Shown here: piece by piece, positions 34,377 to 44,181 of the stretch
Layout: each line of letters begins with the position of its first letter
How positions within the stretch are numbered: the first letter of the stretch is position 1
Source of the DNA: Sphingobium sp.
GTDB taxonomy: Bacteria; Pseudomonadota; Alphaproteobacteria; Sphingomonadales; Sphingomonadaceae
Length of the DNA: 64,000 nucleotides
Reading direction: 5' to 3'
Assembly (NCBI GenBank): GCA_003248935.1
Contig: QFQF01000005.1
Location: 124,001 to 188,000, forward strand
Notes under the pieces: model-generated
Told to the model about the DNA's origin: nothing
The model's input: only the letters and a program-made list of their open reading frames with translations
The model's database searches: none
Program-made: the position numbers and the translations under genes

Positions 34377-37300
34377 GCCTCCGCCTCCGGCGGCGGCGCA
34401 TGGTGGATGCGCTTCAGGAAATCGCGCGTGCCGCGCCGCACGAGCACGAAAAACAGTGGAATGTAGAAGATGGCGAGGATCGTCGCGGTCAGCATGCCGC
34501 CGATCACCGCCGTGCCGATGGCAACGCGGCTGTTCGCACCCGCACCCGTCGCGATCGCCAGCGGCAGCACGCCAAAGATGAAGGCGAGAGAGGTCATCAG
34601 GATAGGCCGCAGACGGATGCGCGCAGCCTCCAGCGCGGCATCGATGACACGCTTGCCCTGCTTTTCCGCCTGCTCCGCGAATTCGATCATCAGGATCGCA
34701 TTCTTCGCCGCGAGACCCATGGTCGTGAGCAGGCCGATCTGGAAATAGACATCGTTCTGAAGCCCCCGCAGCGTCACGGCGAACACCGCACCGACCAGGC
34801 CGAGCGGAATGATCAGCAGCACCGCGAAGGGGATCGACCAGCTTTCATAAAGCGCGGCAAGGCACAGGAAGACGACCAGCAGCGAAAGGCCATAGAGGAT
34901 CGGCGCCTGCCCCGATGACAGGCGCTCCTGATAGGACAGCCCGGCCCAGGCGACACTGACGCCCGGTATCTGCGCGGCCAGTTCCTCCATCCGGTCCATC
35001 GCCGTGCCCGAACTGGTGCCGGGCGCGGCCTGACCCTGTATTTCATACGAGGATACGCCGGAGAAACGGGTCAGCGTCGTGGGCGCGACCGACCATCCCA
35101 CATTGGCGAAGGACGAGAATGGCGCCATGGTGCCGCTCGACGTGCGCACGAACCATTGCGACAGGTCGGACGGATCGGAACGATAGGGCGCATCGCCCTG
35201 AACGAAGACGCGCTTCACACGCCCACGATCGATGAAGTCGTTGACGTAGCGGCCACCCCAGGCGGTCGACAGCGTCGTGTTCACGTCACTTTGCGACAGG
35301 CCAAGGACGCTCAGCTTCTGCTGGTCGAGCGCGACGTTCAGCGTGGGAATATCGGGCAAGTCAGAAGGACGGACCCCGGTTACAGCGCCGTCGCTCGCGG
35401 CTTCGGCAAGCAGGCGATCCCTTGCAGCCTTGAAGTCGGCGCGGGACAGGCCACCGGTGTTTTGCAACTCCATCGTAAAACCGTTGGATTGGCCAAGACC
35501 CCGAATCGCGGCGGGCACGAGCGCAAACACCTGCGCGTCGCGAAAGCCGGCGAACGCCTTGCTGGCCCGGTTCATGATCGCATCAGCGCCGTTCTCTCGG
35601 CCAGGCCGCTCACCCCAATCCTTGAAAGAAATGAAGCCCTGCCCGGCGTTCTGGCCGCTGGCACCTCCCCCGCCACCGGCGACGGTGAAAACGGCGCCGA
35701 CATTCTTCCCTTCATGCTTCAGGAAGTAATCCTCCAGCGCCTCCTGCACCTCCCCCGTACGATTGAGCGTCGCACCTGCCGGAAGCCGGAACTGGATATT
35801 GCCGATACCCTGATCCTCCGTTGGCAGGAAACCCGTGGGCAGGCGGAAAAACAGGAGGACGAGCAGGATGGCGGTAAGGCCGTATATCGCCAGAGACAGC
35901 CACTTGCGGTCGATCACCTTGTTGGCGCCGCGCATATAGCCGTCGACCATGCGCTCGAACCGGCTGTCAAAGCCGTGCTTGGCCCGCTCGCTCCAGTCAC
36001 GCACGCGTGGGAAACGGCGGAACAGCCATCCTTCGCCTCCGGCATCCTTGCGTTTGAGCAGCGTGGCGGTGAGCGCGGGGCTGAGGACAAGCGCAACGAC
36101 GACCGACAGCACCATCGCGGACACGATCGTCAAGGAGAACTGGCGATAGATGACGCCGGTCGACCCGCCGAAGAACGCCATCGGTAGGAAAACGGCCGAG
36201 AGGACAAGCGCGATCGCGATCAGCGCGGTCTGGATTTCGCCCATCGACTGGATGGTGGCCTCCCGCGGCGTCATGCCCGGATTCTCCTCCAGCAGGCGCT
36301 CGACATTCTCGACGACGACGATCGCGTCGTCGACGAGCAGGCCGATCGCCAGCACCAGGCCGAACAGCGTCATCGTATTAATGGAGAAACCGGCCAGCGC
36401 GAACACGCCGAACGTACCGAGGAGGACCACCGGCACGGCGATCGTCGGGATCAGCGTCGCGCGCCAGCTTTGCAGGAAGACGAACATGACGATGACAACC
36501 AGGACGATCGCCTCGAACAGCGTCTTGACCACTTCCTCCACCGACAATTTGATGAAGAGCGTGGAATCGTTGGGATAGGCATAGGCCATGCCCGGCGGGA
36601 AGCCCTTGGCCTGCCGCGCGATCTCCGCCTTCACGACCTCCGCGACAGCCAGGGCATCGGCCCCCGGCGCGGTGGAGATCGCAACGCCCGCGCCCGGATG
36701 GCCGTTGAGCCGGCTGCGTGTCGCATAGTTTTCGGCGCCAAGCTCCACACGCGCGACGTCGGACAGCCGCACGGTCGATCCGTCGGGCCGGGTTTTCATG
36801 ACGATGGCCATGAACTGCTCGGGCGTTTGCAGGCGCGACTGCGATGTGACCGTGGCATTGAGCATCTGGGTCGAGGGCATCGGTTGGCCGCCGACCTCGC
36901 CAGCGGCGACTTCCGTATTCTGCGCCTGGATCGCCGAGATCACGTCACCCGGGATCAGCGCATAGCTCATCAGCTTTTCCGGATTGAGCCATATCCGCAT
37001 CGCATATTGGGCGCCGAACACGTTGGTGTCGCCTACGCCCTCGATCCGGCCCAGCGTATCCTGAAGGTTCGACACCAGATAGTCCGATACGTCCTGATTG
37101 GTCATCTTGTTGGTGGTGTCATAGAAAGACACGACCATCAGGAAATCCGGGTTCGACTTGGTAACGGTCAGGCCCTGCTGCTGCACCTGCTGGGGCAGGC
37201 GCGAAATCGCCTGCTGCACCCTGTTCTGCACCTGCACCTGGGCGATGTCGGGATCGACACCCTTGTTGAAGGTGGCGGAAATCGTGACCTGCCCGCGGGA

Positions 37301-37552
37301 ACTGGAGGTCGAGGTGAAATAGATCAGGCCATCGATGCCCGTAAGCTGCTGCTCGAGGACCTGGGTGACGCTGTTCTCCAGCGTCTCGGCGGACGCGCCG
37401 GGATAGGTGGCGCGGATATTGACCTGCGGCGGCGCGACATCGGGATATTGCGCGACGGGCAGGGAAAAGATCGCGCCGATGCCGAGCAGCATGATGATGA
37501 TCGCAATCACCCATGCGAAGATCGGCCGGTCTATGAATACGCGCGACAGCAT
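34373..37552 (-). CDS. RND efflux pump, AcrB/MexB type (HAE1)
   Basis: 1059 aa, the standard length for proton-driven hydrophobe/amphiphile efflux pumps. N-terminal MLSRVFIDRPIFAWVIAIII; the acidic proton-relay pair is in IGLLVDDAIVVVENVERLL; SLTIVSAMVLSVVVALVLSP and the late LTSLAFIFGVLPLAIATGAG are typical. Two large periplasmic loops, twelve membrane helices. Six bases separate it from the adaptor gene and it overlaps the channel gene, one operon. Substrate range unknown. Confidence 0.96.
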   Translation of the reverse strand: MLSRVFIDRPIFAWVIAIIIMLLGIGAIFSLPVAQYPDVAPPQVNIRATYPGASAETLENSVTQVLEQQLTGIDGLIYFTSTSSSRGQVTISATFNKGVDPDIAQVQVQNRVQQAISRLPQQVQQQGLTVTKSNPDFLMVVSFYDTTNKMTNQDVSDYLVSNLQDTLGRIEGVGDTNVFGAQYAMRIWLNPEKLMSYALIPGDVISAIQAQNTEVAAGEVGGQPMPSTQMLNATVTSQSRLQTPEQFMAIVMKTRPDGSTVRLSDVARVELGAENYATRSRLNGHPGAGVAISTAPGADALAVAEVVKAEIARQAKGFPPGMAYAYPNDSTLFIKLSVEEVVKTLFEAIVLVVIVMFVFLQSWRATLIPTIAVPVVLLGTFGVFALAGFSINTMTLFGLVLAIGLLVDDAIVVVENVERLLEENPGMTPREATIQSMGEIQTALIAIALVLSAVFLPMAFFGGSTGVIYRQFSLTIVSAMVLSVVVALVLSPALTATLLKRKDAGGEGWLFRRFPRVRDWSERAKHGFDSRFERMVDGYMRGANKVIDRKWLSLAIYGLTAILLVLLFFRLPTGFLPTEDQGIGNIQFRLPAGATLNRTGEVQEALEDYFLKHEGKNVGAVFTVAGGGGGASGQNAGQGFISFKDWGERPGRENGADAIMNRASKAFAGFRDAQVFALVPAAIRGLGQSNGFTMELQNTGGLSRADFKAARDRLLAEAASDGAVTGVRPSDLPDIPTLNVALDQQKLSVLGLSQSDVNTTLSTAWGGRYVNDFIDRGRVKRVFVQGDAPYRSDPSDLSQWFVRTSSGTMAPFSSFANVGWSVAPTTLTRFSGVSSYEIQGQAAPGTSSGTAMDRMEELAAQIPGVSVAWAGLSYQERLSSGQAPILYGLSLLVVFLCLAALYESWSIPFAVLLIIPLGLVGAVFAVTLRGLQNDVYFQIGLLTTMGLAAKNAILMIEFAEQAEKQGKRVIDAALEAARIRLRPILMTSLAFIFGVLPLAIATGAGANSRVAIGTAVIGGMLTATILAIFYIPLFFVLVRRGTRDFLKRIHHAPPPEAEA

Positions 37553-37558
37553 CGAGGG

Positions 37559-38740
37559 TCAGTTCTTCTCGCCGGCCTGGGCCGGTGCGACCCCGCCGAT
37601 CTGCTGCGGTGTGTTCGCTGGCACCGGACGGACGGGGCCATCCGGCTTCAGATTGCCAAGGCCCTGAACGATCACCTTGTCGCCGTCGCTGAGGCCTGCC
37701 GTCACCACCCAGTTCGCGCCCTGCGTCCGGATGGCCGTGACCTGCCGCGCGACAGCCTTGTTATCCTTGCTCACCAGATAGACGGTCGCCGTCCCCTTGG
37801 CATCGCGCGTCACCGCCTGCTGCGGCACCAGGAAGGCGCGCGTATCGATCGACTGCGCCAGCGTTGCGCGCACGAACATGCCGGGCAGCAACAGCCCCTG
37901 CGGATTGGGGAACTGTGCACGGAGCGTCACCGTACCGGTGGTGGGATCGACCATCACCTCCGAAAAGGCGACGCGGCCCACCTGCGGATAGTCGCTGCCG
38001 TCCTCCAGCTTCAGTCGAACATCGGCGCTGGCCGGGACGATGCCGTTGCCGCCGAGCGACCGGCGAAGCGCGAGCAGGTCGGCACTGGACTGCTGCATGT
38101 CGACGAAGATCGGGTCGAGCCGCTGGATGACTGCCAGCGGATCGGCCTGGTTCGCGGTCACCAGCGCCCCCTGCGTGAACAGCGAGCGTCCGATACGGCC
38201 GGTGATCGGCGCAGGCACCTTTGTGAAGCGCAGGTTGATACGCGCGGTTTCAAGCTGCGCGCGGGACTGCTCGACCGATGCCGCCGCCTGCCGCGCCGCC
38301 GCCGCTGCATCCACATAATCCTGCCGCGCGACCGCCTCCGCGTCCGCGAGCGGGCGATAGCGGTCGGCGCGCGCACGCGTCGCCTCGGCATTCGCGCCGG
38401 CATTTTCCAGATTGGCACGCGCCTGATTGACGCTCGCCTGATAAAGGCTGGGATCGATCTGGTAGAGCGTCTGCCCTGCCGTCACCATCGTGCCTTCGGT
38501 GAACAGGCGCTGGAAGATAACGCCGGAAACCTGCGGCCGCACCTCCGACGTCTGGAACGCGGTCGTGCGGCCCGCCAGCTCGACCACCTGCGGCACCCGC
38601 GAAGGATGCACGACGACATAACCCGCTTCGGGCGTGGGACGCTCTTTCTGCGGCGCCTTGCCGCAACCGGAGATCAGCAGAATGGAGGCAAACGCTCCGG
38701 CCGGAACCAGAAAGCGCAAGTATGTCCTCCAATGCTGCAT
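37559..38740 (-). CDS. RND membrane fusion protein (AcrA/MexA type)
   Basis: 393 aa periplasmic adaptor lipoprotein; lipobox LLISGC. Lipoyl half-motifs (VRPQVSGVIFQRLFTEGTMV; VPAPITGRIGRSLFTQGALV) flank the alpha-hairpin, then beta-barrel and membrane-proximal parts (LLPGMFVRATLAQS). ATG 38740 is chosen from family length; the longer frame gives no signal peptide. Ribosome site weak. A minus-strand TATAAT (38753-38758) lies only 13 bp upstream, which would give a very short leader if it is the -10. No TetR or MarR regulator adjoins the operon. Confidence 0.92.
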   Translation of the reverse strand: MQHWRTYLRFLVPAGAFASILLISGCGKAPQKERPTPEAGYVVVHPSRVPQVVELAGRTTAFQTSEVRPQVSGVIFQRLFTEGTMVTAGQTLYQIDPSLYQASVNQARANLENAGANAEATRARADRYRPLADAEAVARQDYVDAAAAARQAAASVEQSRAQLETARINLRFTKVPAPITGRIGRSLFTQGALVTANQADPLAVIQRLDPIFVDMQQSSADLLALRRSLGGNGIVPASADVRLKLEDGSDYPQVGRVAFSEVMVDPTTGTVTLRAQFPNPQGLLLPGMFVRATLAQSIDTRAFLVPQQAVTRDAKGTATVYLVSKDNKAVARQVTAIRTQGANWVVTAGLSDGDKVIVQGLGNLKPDGPVRPVPANTPQQIGGVAPAQAGEKN

Positions 38741-39004
38741 TGCCACACGTCCATTATATCTTGTTGCCCCGGCGATGCCGCGGATTCGCGGACGCTTTAC
38801 ACGTTCCGCGGGCCGGGCTTGCTGCATAGCAAAGCGATTCCTGGGGCGATATGGCCGAATTTGTCGCAAATTGTTGCAGTCCACCGCTTTGACGGATGAG
38901 CGGCCAACACCCGCCATCACAATTGACGCAAGCGGAAAAAGGGTGAAACGAGACGCCATGACATGCGCCCAAGTCCGCATGATTCCCCCGTTCCGGAGTA
39001 TCCC

Positions 39005-41665
39005 ATGATCCTATCCAAAGCGCTGACCCTGCTGTCGCTGGCGGCCGCTCCCATCGCTCTGGCCGCCGCATCCGTGGCCGCCAACGCCCAGACCGGCGAC
39101 GGACCGGCGGCGGGTGTCACCACCCAGCTTCCGCGCACGGCCGTTCCGCATCATTACGCGATATCGGTGACGCCCGACGCGAAAGCGCTGACGTTTACCG
39201 GCACCGTGTCGATCGACGTCACGGTCACGCAGGCGACCAACGCCCTGACCCTGAACGCCGCAGACCTGACGTTCGGCGCAGTCTCCATCCGATCCGCCGG
39301 CGGGAAGGCCAAAGCCCTCAAAGGCATGGCGAAGGTCGATGCAGAAGCGCAGACCGCGACGCTCAGCTTCGACAAGCCGCTTTCGCCCGGCGAATATGTA
39401 CTCGACATCGCCTATGCGGGCATCATCAATACCCAGGCGAACGGCCTGTTCGCGCTCGATTACACCGACAATGCGGGCGCGGCGAAGCGGGCGCTGTTCA
39501 CCCAGTTCGAGGCACCCGACGCCCGCCGTTTCGTACCCAGCTGGGATGAACCGAGCTACAAGGCGACGTTTGACCTGTCGGCGATCATCCCGACCGGGGA
39601 GTTGGCCGTCGGCAACATGCCGGTCAAGGCCAGCAAGGATCTGGGCGGTGGCCGGACGCAGGTGACGTTCGGCACCACGCCCAAGATGTCGTCCTACCTC
39701 CTCTTTTTCGGCCTGGGCGAACTCGACCGCGCGACGAAGATGGCCGGCGCGACCGAGATCGGCGTCGTCACCGGCAAGGGGAACACGGGCAAGGCACAAC
39801 TGGCGCTCGACGCCGCGGTCGACATCCTGCCGTGGTTCAACGACTATTTCGGCGTCCCCTTCCCCCTGCCCAAGCTGGACAATGTCGCGGGACCGGGACA
39901 GAGCCAGTTCTTCTCCGCAATGGAGAACTGGGGCGCGATCTTCACTTTCGAACGCGCCCTGCTCGTCGATCCCAAGTTCACGACCGAAGCGCAGCGCCGC
40001 CGCATCTACGAGACCGTCGCGCATGAAATGGCCCACCAGTGGTTCGGCGATCTCGTCACCATGGCATGGTGGGACGACCTCTGGCTGAACGAGGGCTTTG
40101 CGAGCTGGATGGCGACCAAGGTGACGGACAAGCTGCAGCCCGGCTGGGAAATGCTCCTGACACGGGTCGATGGCCGCGAGCAGGCGATGGCACTCGACGC
40201 GTTCAAGACGACGCATCCGGTGGTACAGACGATCACCACCGTTGATCAGGTGAACCAGGCATTTGACTCCATCACCTACGAAAAGGGCGAAGCCGTCATC
40301 ACCATGCTGGAGGCGTTCGCGGGCGAGGACGTCTGGCGTACCGGCATCCGCGCCTATATGAAGGCACACGCCCACGGCAACACGCAGACCGACGACCTGT
40401 GGAAGGCGGTGGAGGGTGCAGGCGCCAAGGGCCTCGTCACCGTCGCGCATGACTTCACCAGCCAGCCGGGCATCCCGCTGGTCACGGTCGAGGGTGCGCA
40501 GTGCAAGGGCGGTACCACCACGTTGTCGCTGTCGCAGGGCGAATATAGCCGTGACATGAAGGACAAGACCCCGTTGGGCTGGCACGTCCCCGTCATCGCC
40601 CGCACGCTCGGTGGAGAAACGCATCAGACGATCCTGCAGGGCAAGGGCACGCTGGAACTGCCGGGTTGCGGCGCCTATGTCGTCAACGCCGGGCAGGCGG
40701 GCTATTACCGCTCGCTCTATCCGGCCGAGAATGTGAAGGCGCTGACCCAGTCCTTCACGAAAATCCCCGCGATCGACCAGCTAGGCCTGCTTGCCGACCA
40801 GTGGCAGCTTGGCCTTGGCGGTTACCAGCCGATGGCGCTGCCGCTCGACCTGGTCGATGCAGTGCCGTCCGATGCCAGCCCCCTCGTTCTTTCAAAGGTG
40901 CCGAGCTATCTCTCTGCCGCGCGCGAGATGCTGGAGGGCGATGCCGCTGGCCAGGCGAAGGCGACCGCTTATGCGTCGCGGAAGCTGACGCCGGCGCTGT
41001 CCGCGATCGGCTACGACCCCAAGGCCAGCGAAGGCCCGCAAATCCCCGTGCTGCGGCAGGCGCTTGTCGAAACGCTGGGCAAGGTGGGTGACAAGACGGT
41101 TGTAGCGGAGGCCAATCGTCGCTTCGAGGCACTGGGCAGCAACCCCGGCGCGCTTGACGGCCCGTTGAAGAACGTCTGGCTGGGCATCGTCGCCGCCAAC
41201 GCGACCCCCGCGACGTGGGACAGGCTGCGCACGATGGCCAACAAGGCATCGACCGACCTTGAGAAGAGCCAGCTGTTCGCGCTGCTCGGCAAGGCCGAAG
41301 ATGCGACGCTGGCCCAGAAGGCGCTCGATCTCGCGCTGACCGACGAGCCGGGCAAGACGACCAGCGCGGCGATCATTGCGGCCGTCGGCGGCGCGCACGA
41401 TATGCTGGCGGTCGACTATGTGCTGGCTCATCGCGCGCAATATGAGGCGCTGATCGACGTGTCCGCCCGTTCGCAGGCGATCGCGCGACTGGGTGGCGGG
41501 TCGGCCGATCCGGCGATGGCCGCAAAGCTGGACGCCTATGCGACCCAGCATCTGACGCCGGAATCGCGCAAGGTGGTCGACCGCGCAATCGCATCGATCA
41601 AGGCAAGGGCGGAAACCCGCGCGCGCCTGAAGCCCGCGATCACTGCCTGGCTCGCGAAGAAATAG
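39005..41665 (+). CDS. M1 family zinc aminopeptidase, exported
   Basis: 886 aa. Signal peptide ends ANA-Q (residue 29). Zinc site HEMAH (340-344) with Glu363 in WLNEGFASW, the HExxH-x18-E pattern. The substrate-anchoring GxMEN motif reads SAMEN (304-308). N-terminal saddle domain, then a C-terminal ERAP1-like helical domain. CGGAGT precedes ATG 39005. Removes N-terminal residues from peptides in the periplasm. Transcribed away from the efflux operon. Confidence 0.93.
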   Translation: MILSKALTLLSLAAAPIALAAASVAANAQTGDGPAAGVTTQLPRTAVPHHYAISVTPDAKALTFTGTVSIDVTVTQATNALTLNAADLTFGAVSIRSAGGKAKALKGMAKVDAEAQTATLSFDKPLSPGEYVLDIAYAGIINTQANGLFALDYTDNAGAAKRALFTQFEAPDARRFVPSWDEPSYKATFDLSAIIPTGELAVGNMPVKASKDLGGGRTQVTFGTTPKMSSYLLFFGLGELDRATKMAGATEIGVVTGKGNTGKAQLALDAAVDILPWFNDYFGVPFPLPKLDNVAGPGQSQFFSAMENWGAIFTFERALLVDPKFTTEAQRRRIYETVAHEMAHQWFGDLVTMAWWDDLWLNEGFASWMATKVTDKLQPGWEMLLTRVDGREQAMALDAFKTTHPVVQTITTVDQVNQAFDSITYEKGEAVITMLEAFAGEDVWRTGIRAYMKAHAHGNTQTDDLWKAVEGAGAKGLVTVAHDFTSQPGIPLVTVEGAQCKGGTTTLSLSQGEYSRDMKDKTPLGWHVPVIARTLGGETHQTILQGKGTLELPGCGAYVVNAGQAGYYRSLYPAENVKALTQSFTKIPAIDQLGLLADQWQLGLGGYQPMALPLDLVDAVPSDASPLVLSKVPSYLSAAREMLEGDAAGQAKATAYASRKLTPALSAIGYDPKASEGPQIPVLRQALVETLGKVGDKTVVAEANRRFEALGSNPGALDGPLKNVWLGIVAANATPATWDRLRTMANKASTDLEKSQLFALLGKAEDATLAQKALDLALTDEPGKTTSAAIIAAVGGAHDMLAVDYVLAHRAQYEALIDVSARSQAIARLGGGSADPAMAAKLDAYATQHLTPESRKVVDRAIASIKARAETRARLKPAITAWLAKK

Positions 41666-41672
41666 GGGGTGC

Positions 41673-41703
41673 GGGGGGCGGACCACAGGCGGCCACGCCC
41701 CCC
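41673..41703. terminator. Hairpin between convergent genes
   Basis: GGGGGGCG (41673-41680) pairs with CGCCCCCC (41696-41703), lying 8 bp after the aminopeptidase stop and 12 bp before the stop of the convergent CoA-transferase. No strong T-run on either side. Confidence 0.55.
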
Positions 41704-41714
41704 ACCCTTCCCGA

Positions 41715-43034
41715 TTAGTTCAACATGCGCCGGTCAAAGGCCGCCCGCTCCAGTTCCTCGCGAAAATCCGGATGGGCTAGACCGATCAGGGCACGTGTGC
41801 GTTCCGGAACGCTCTTACCCTTCATGTCGGCCCAGCCATATTCGGTGACAACGATATGCGTCTCCGTACGAGGCGTGGTCGCCGGGCCATCAAGCGCCGG
41901 CACGATCCGGGAAATGGTGCCGCCAGCCGCCGTCGAATGACAGGCGATGATCGAGCGCCCGCCCTTCGAGGCATAGGCGCCGCGAACGAAGTCGAGCTGC
42001 CCGCCGGTTCCGCTATATTGCCGGCCGCCCATGAACTCCGAATTGCAGGCCCCGTTGAAGTCCACCTGGAGCGTTGCATTGACCGAAATCATGCGATCGT
42101 TCCGGGCGATAACATGCGGCGCGTTCACATGGTCGACGGGGTGCGCCTCCACCTCCGCATTGTCGTTGAGGAAATCATAAAGATCCCGCTCGCCCATTGC
42201 GAAGGTAAAGATGGAACGGCCCGGATGAATGGACTTGCGGCTGTTGTCGGCCACGCCCGCGCGGATCAGGCTGACAAGGCCGGGCGACAGCAATTCGGTG
42301 TGGATGCCGAGGTTCCTGTGCCCCATCAGGGCCGCGCACACCGCATCGGGCACCGCGCCGATCCCCATCTGCAGGCAAGCGCCATCCTCCACCATTTCCG
42401 CGATAATCGCACCGATAGCCTGGTCCTTCGGTGTGGGCGCGAGCGATGGCACCTGCGTGAGCGGCGCGTCATTCTCGACAAGCCCGGCAACGTCGGACAC
42501 GTGGATCAGGCAATCCCCGCGCACATAGGGCATGGCGGGATTCACCTCCAGCAGGAGGCGCGCGCCGCTCCGCGCGACAGCCAGCGCATAGTCTGTGTTG
42601 GTGCCCAGGCTGAAATAGCCGTCGGCATCCATCGGCGACACAGTGGTCAGCAGCGTGTCGACGCCGACATGTTCACACAGGGTGCGGGGTATCTGGCTGA
42701 AGGACACGGGCATCGCCTCGACGGCGGCCTCTCCCGCCGCTGCGCGCGCCTTGTCGCTCCCGCGTTCCACACCGCCGTGAAACAGGCTGACATGCCGCAG
42801 CCGGTCCCGCAGGTCCGGGGCCAGTGCTGTCCTGCCCGCATCGGCGACGGCCAGCATGGTATAGAGGGTGGCATCAGCCAGCCCCCCACCCCGCACGCGA
42901 TCCGCCAGTGCCTCCATGAGTGCGCGCGGATAGCCCACCGCCAGGCCCATGATCATCTTTGCCCCTTGAGGGATCATGGCCACGGCCTGTCCGGCCGTCA
43001 TCTTCCGCGCGCGATATATTTCTGTAACGGACAC
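41715..43034 (-). CDS. Acetyl-CoA hydrolase/transferase (4-hydroxybutyrate CoA-transferase type)
   Basis: 439 aa. Two-domain class I-like CoA-transferase. GIHTELLSPGLVSLI, CNSEFMGGRQYSGTGGQLDF and VTEYGWADMKGKSVPERTRALIGLAHPDFREEL match the AbfT/Cat2 group, which moves CoA between acetyl-CoA and short acids via a glutamyl-CoA intermediate. Cytoplasmic. Single gene; neighbours give no substrate clue. Confidence 0.88.
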   Translation of the reverse strand: MSVTEIYRARKMTAGQAVAMIPQGAKMIMGLAVGYPRALMEALADRVRGGGLADATLYTMLAVADAGRTALAPDLRDRLRHVSLFHGGVERGSDKARAAAGEAAVEAMPVSFSQIPRTLCEHVGVDTLLTTVSPMDADGYFSLGTNTDYALAVARSGARLLLEVNPAMPYVRGDCLIHVSDVAGLVENDAPLTQVPSLAPTPKDQAIGAIIAEMVEDGACLQMGIGAVPDAVCAALMGHRNLGIHTELLSPGLVSLIRAGVADNSRKSIHPGRSIFTFAMGERDLYDFLNDNAEVEAHPVDHVNAPHVIARNDRMISVNATLQVDFNGACNSEFMGGRQYSGTGGQLDFVRGAYASKGGRSIIACHSTAAGGTISRIVPALDGPATTPRTETHIVVTEYGWADMKGKSVPERTRALIGLAHPDFREELERAAFDRRMLN

Positions 43035-43102
43035 TCACGCCTCCCCGATTTCCACGCACCATCGTCCGCCAGACAGATGGATGCAATGGCCAAGAGGGAG
43101 AA

Positions 43103-43125
43103 GGCCTCTCTCAGCGAGAGAGGCC
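43103..43125 (-). terminator. Hairpin spanning the phytase stop codon
   Basis: GGCCTCTCTC / GAGAGAGGCC, a perfect 10-bp stem with loop AGC, includes the stop codon (43111-43113) and the last codons. No U-tract follows on the minus strand, so it could be a 3' stabiliser. Confidence 0.5.
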
Positions 43126-44181
43126 GAGCGCCTTTACGATATCATCCCAGGCGACCAGCTTGAAATTCTGCGCCGCCGCGGCGTTGTGGCCGTCCTGCGC
43201 AATGAACAGGCCACCTGGGTAATCGGGACCGAAATCGCCGAGAATCAGTTCGATTCCGTCGGTTTCCTCCGATCCGCCGATCGCGCCGTCGACCACACGG
43301 AAGCGACCGACATAGCGATCGTCGGCCATGTTGTAGACGGTGTAGGCATTGTCACCCTGGCTGGAGACGATCACATATCCGCCCCGTTCGCCGACGGGAG
43401 CGATCGCCACGCCCTCGGCATCCGCGACTATGGCCTTGCCATCGGCCGCCGCGATCTTCGCTGGTGTGGCGGAGCCGGCCACACGGGCGTCGAAGCGCCA
43501 CAAGCCGACATCCTCCTCCGCAACATAGAGGATGCCTGTACGATCATCGACCGCGCAGCCCTCCGACTGGGTGCCAAGCTTTATCGTGCGCACAATCTTG
43601 CCCGAGGGCGTCGCCCCGGAGGCATCAAGAGCCACCTGGTTGATCGTACCGTCCTTCAGGACGATGAAGGCATAGGTGTCCGCGCCGTCGCGATACATGC
43701 ACACGCCATAGGCCTCGCCCTGCCCGGCATCGACCTTGCCGAGCGCCGTGAGCCTGGCGCTCGCGGTATCGAGGCGGAACAGCGCCAGCTTCGCATTCGC
43801 GACGTCATTGCGGTCCGACGCGACGACCAGCACGCCCGGCTGGCCGGTCATGGAGACAGCGTCACGCAGATCGACGTTATTCACCCGGCCGGCGTCGAGG
43901 AAGTCGCGGACCTTGCCATCAAGGCCATAGACATAGAGTCCGGCCTTCTTGTCGGTTCCGACGATCAGGCTCGCGGCGGGATTGGCGGCATTGCGCCAGA
44001 TGGCGGGATCATCGGCCGCGTCGGCATTGATGGTGCCGACCGGCTCCGTCTCTCCCCTCGCCTGCACAGTGACGGCAGGCAGAGCGGCGGCAATCCGGAC
44101 CGCGACCGGCACCTCCCCTCCACCCGCAGCACAGGCGGAGAGGCCGATCAGCGTCGTGACCGCGAGGAATGTCCGCACCAT
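43111..44181 (-). CDS. Beta-propeller phytase, lipoprotein
   Basis: 356 aa. Lipobox LSAC near residue 17. The calcium-dependent beta-propeller phytase signature is present: ADDPAIW, VGTDKKAGLYVYGLDGK, NNVDLRDAV, SEGCAVDDRTGILYVAEEDVG (SEGC to EED), VADAEGVAIAP, VIVSSQGDNAYTVYN, SEETDGIEL and GGLFIAQDGHN. Hydrolyses phytate to lower inositol phosphates and phosphate. The start overlaps the TBDR stop by one base (TGATG), so translation is coupled. Pairing of this enzyme with a TBDR is known from sphingomonads and Caulobacter relatives. A PHO-type array precedes the receptor. Confidence 0.94.
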   Translation of the reverse strand: MVRTFLAVTTLIGLSACAAGGGEVPVAVRIAAALPAVTVQARGETEPVGTINADAADDPAIWRNAANPAASLIVGTDKKAGLYVYGLDGKVRDFLDAGRVNNVDLRDAVSMTGQPGVLVVASDRNDVANAKLALFRLDTASARLTALGKVDAGQGEAYGVCMYRDGADTYAFIVLKDGTINQVALDASGATPSGKIVRTIKLGTQSEGCAVDDRTGILYVAEEDVGLWRFDARVAGSATPAKIAAADGKAIVADAEGVAIAPVGERGGYVIVSSQGDNAYTVYNMADDRYVGRFRVVDGAIGGSEETDGIELILGDFGPDYPGGLFIAQDGHNAAAAQNFKLVAWDDIVKALGLSR

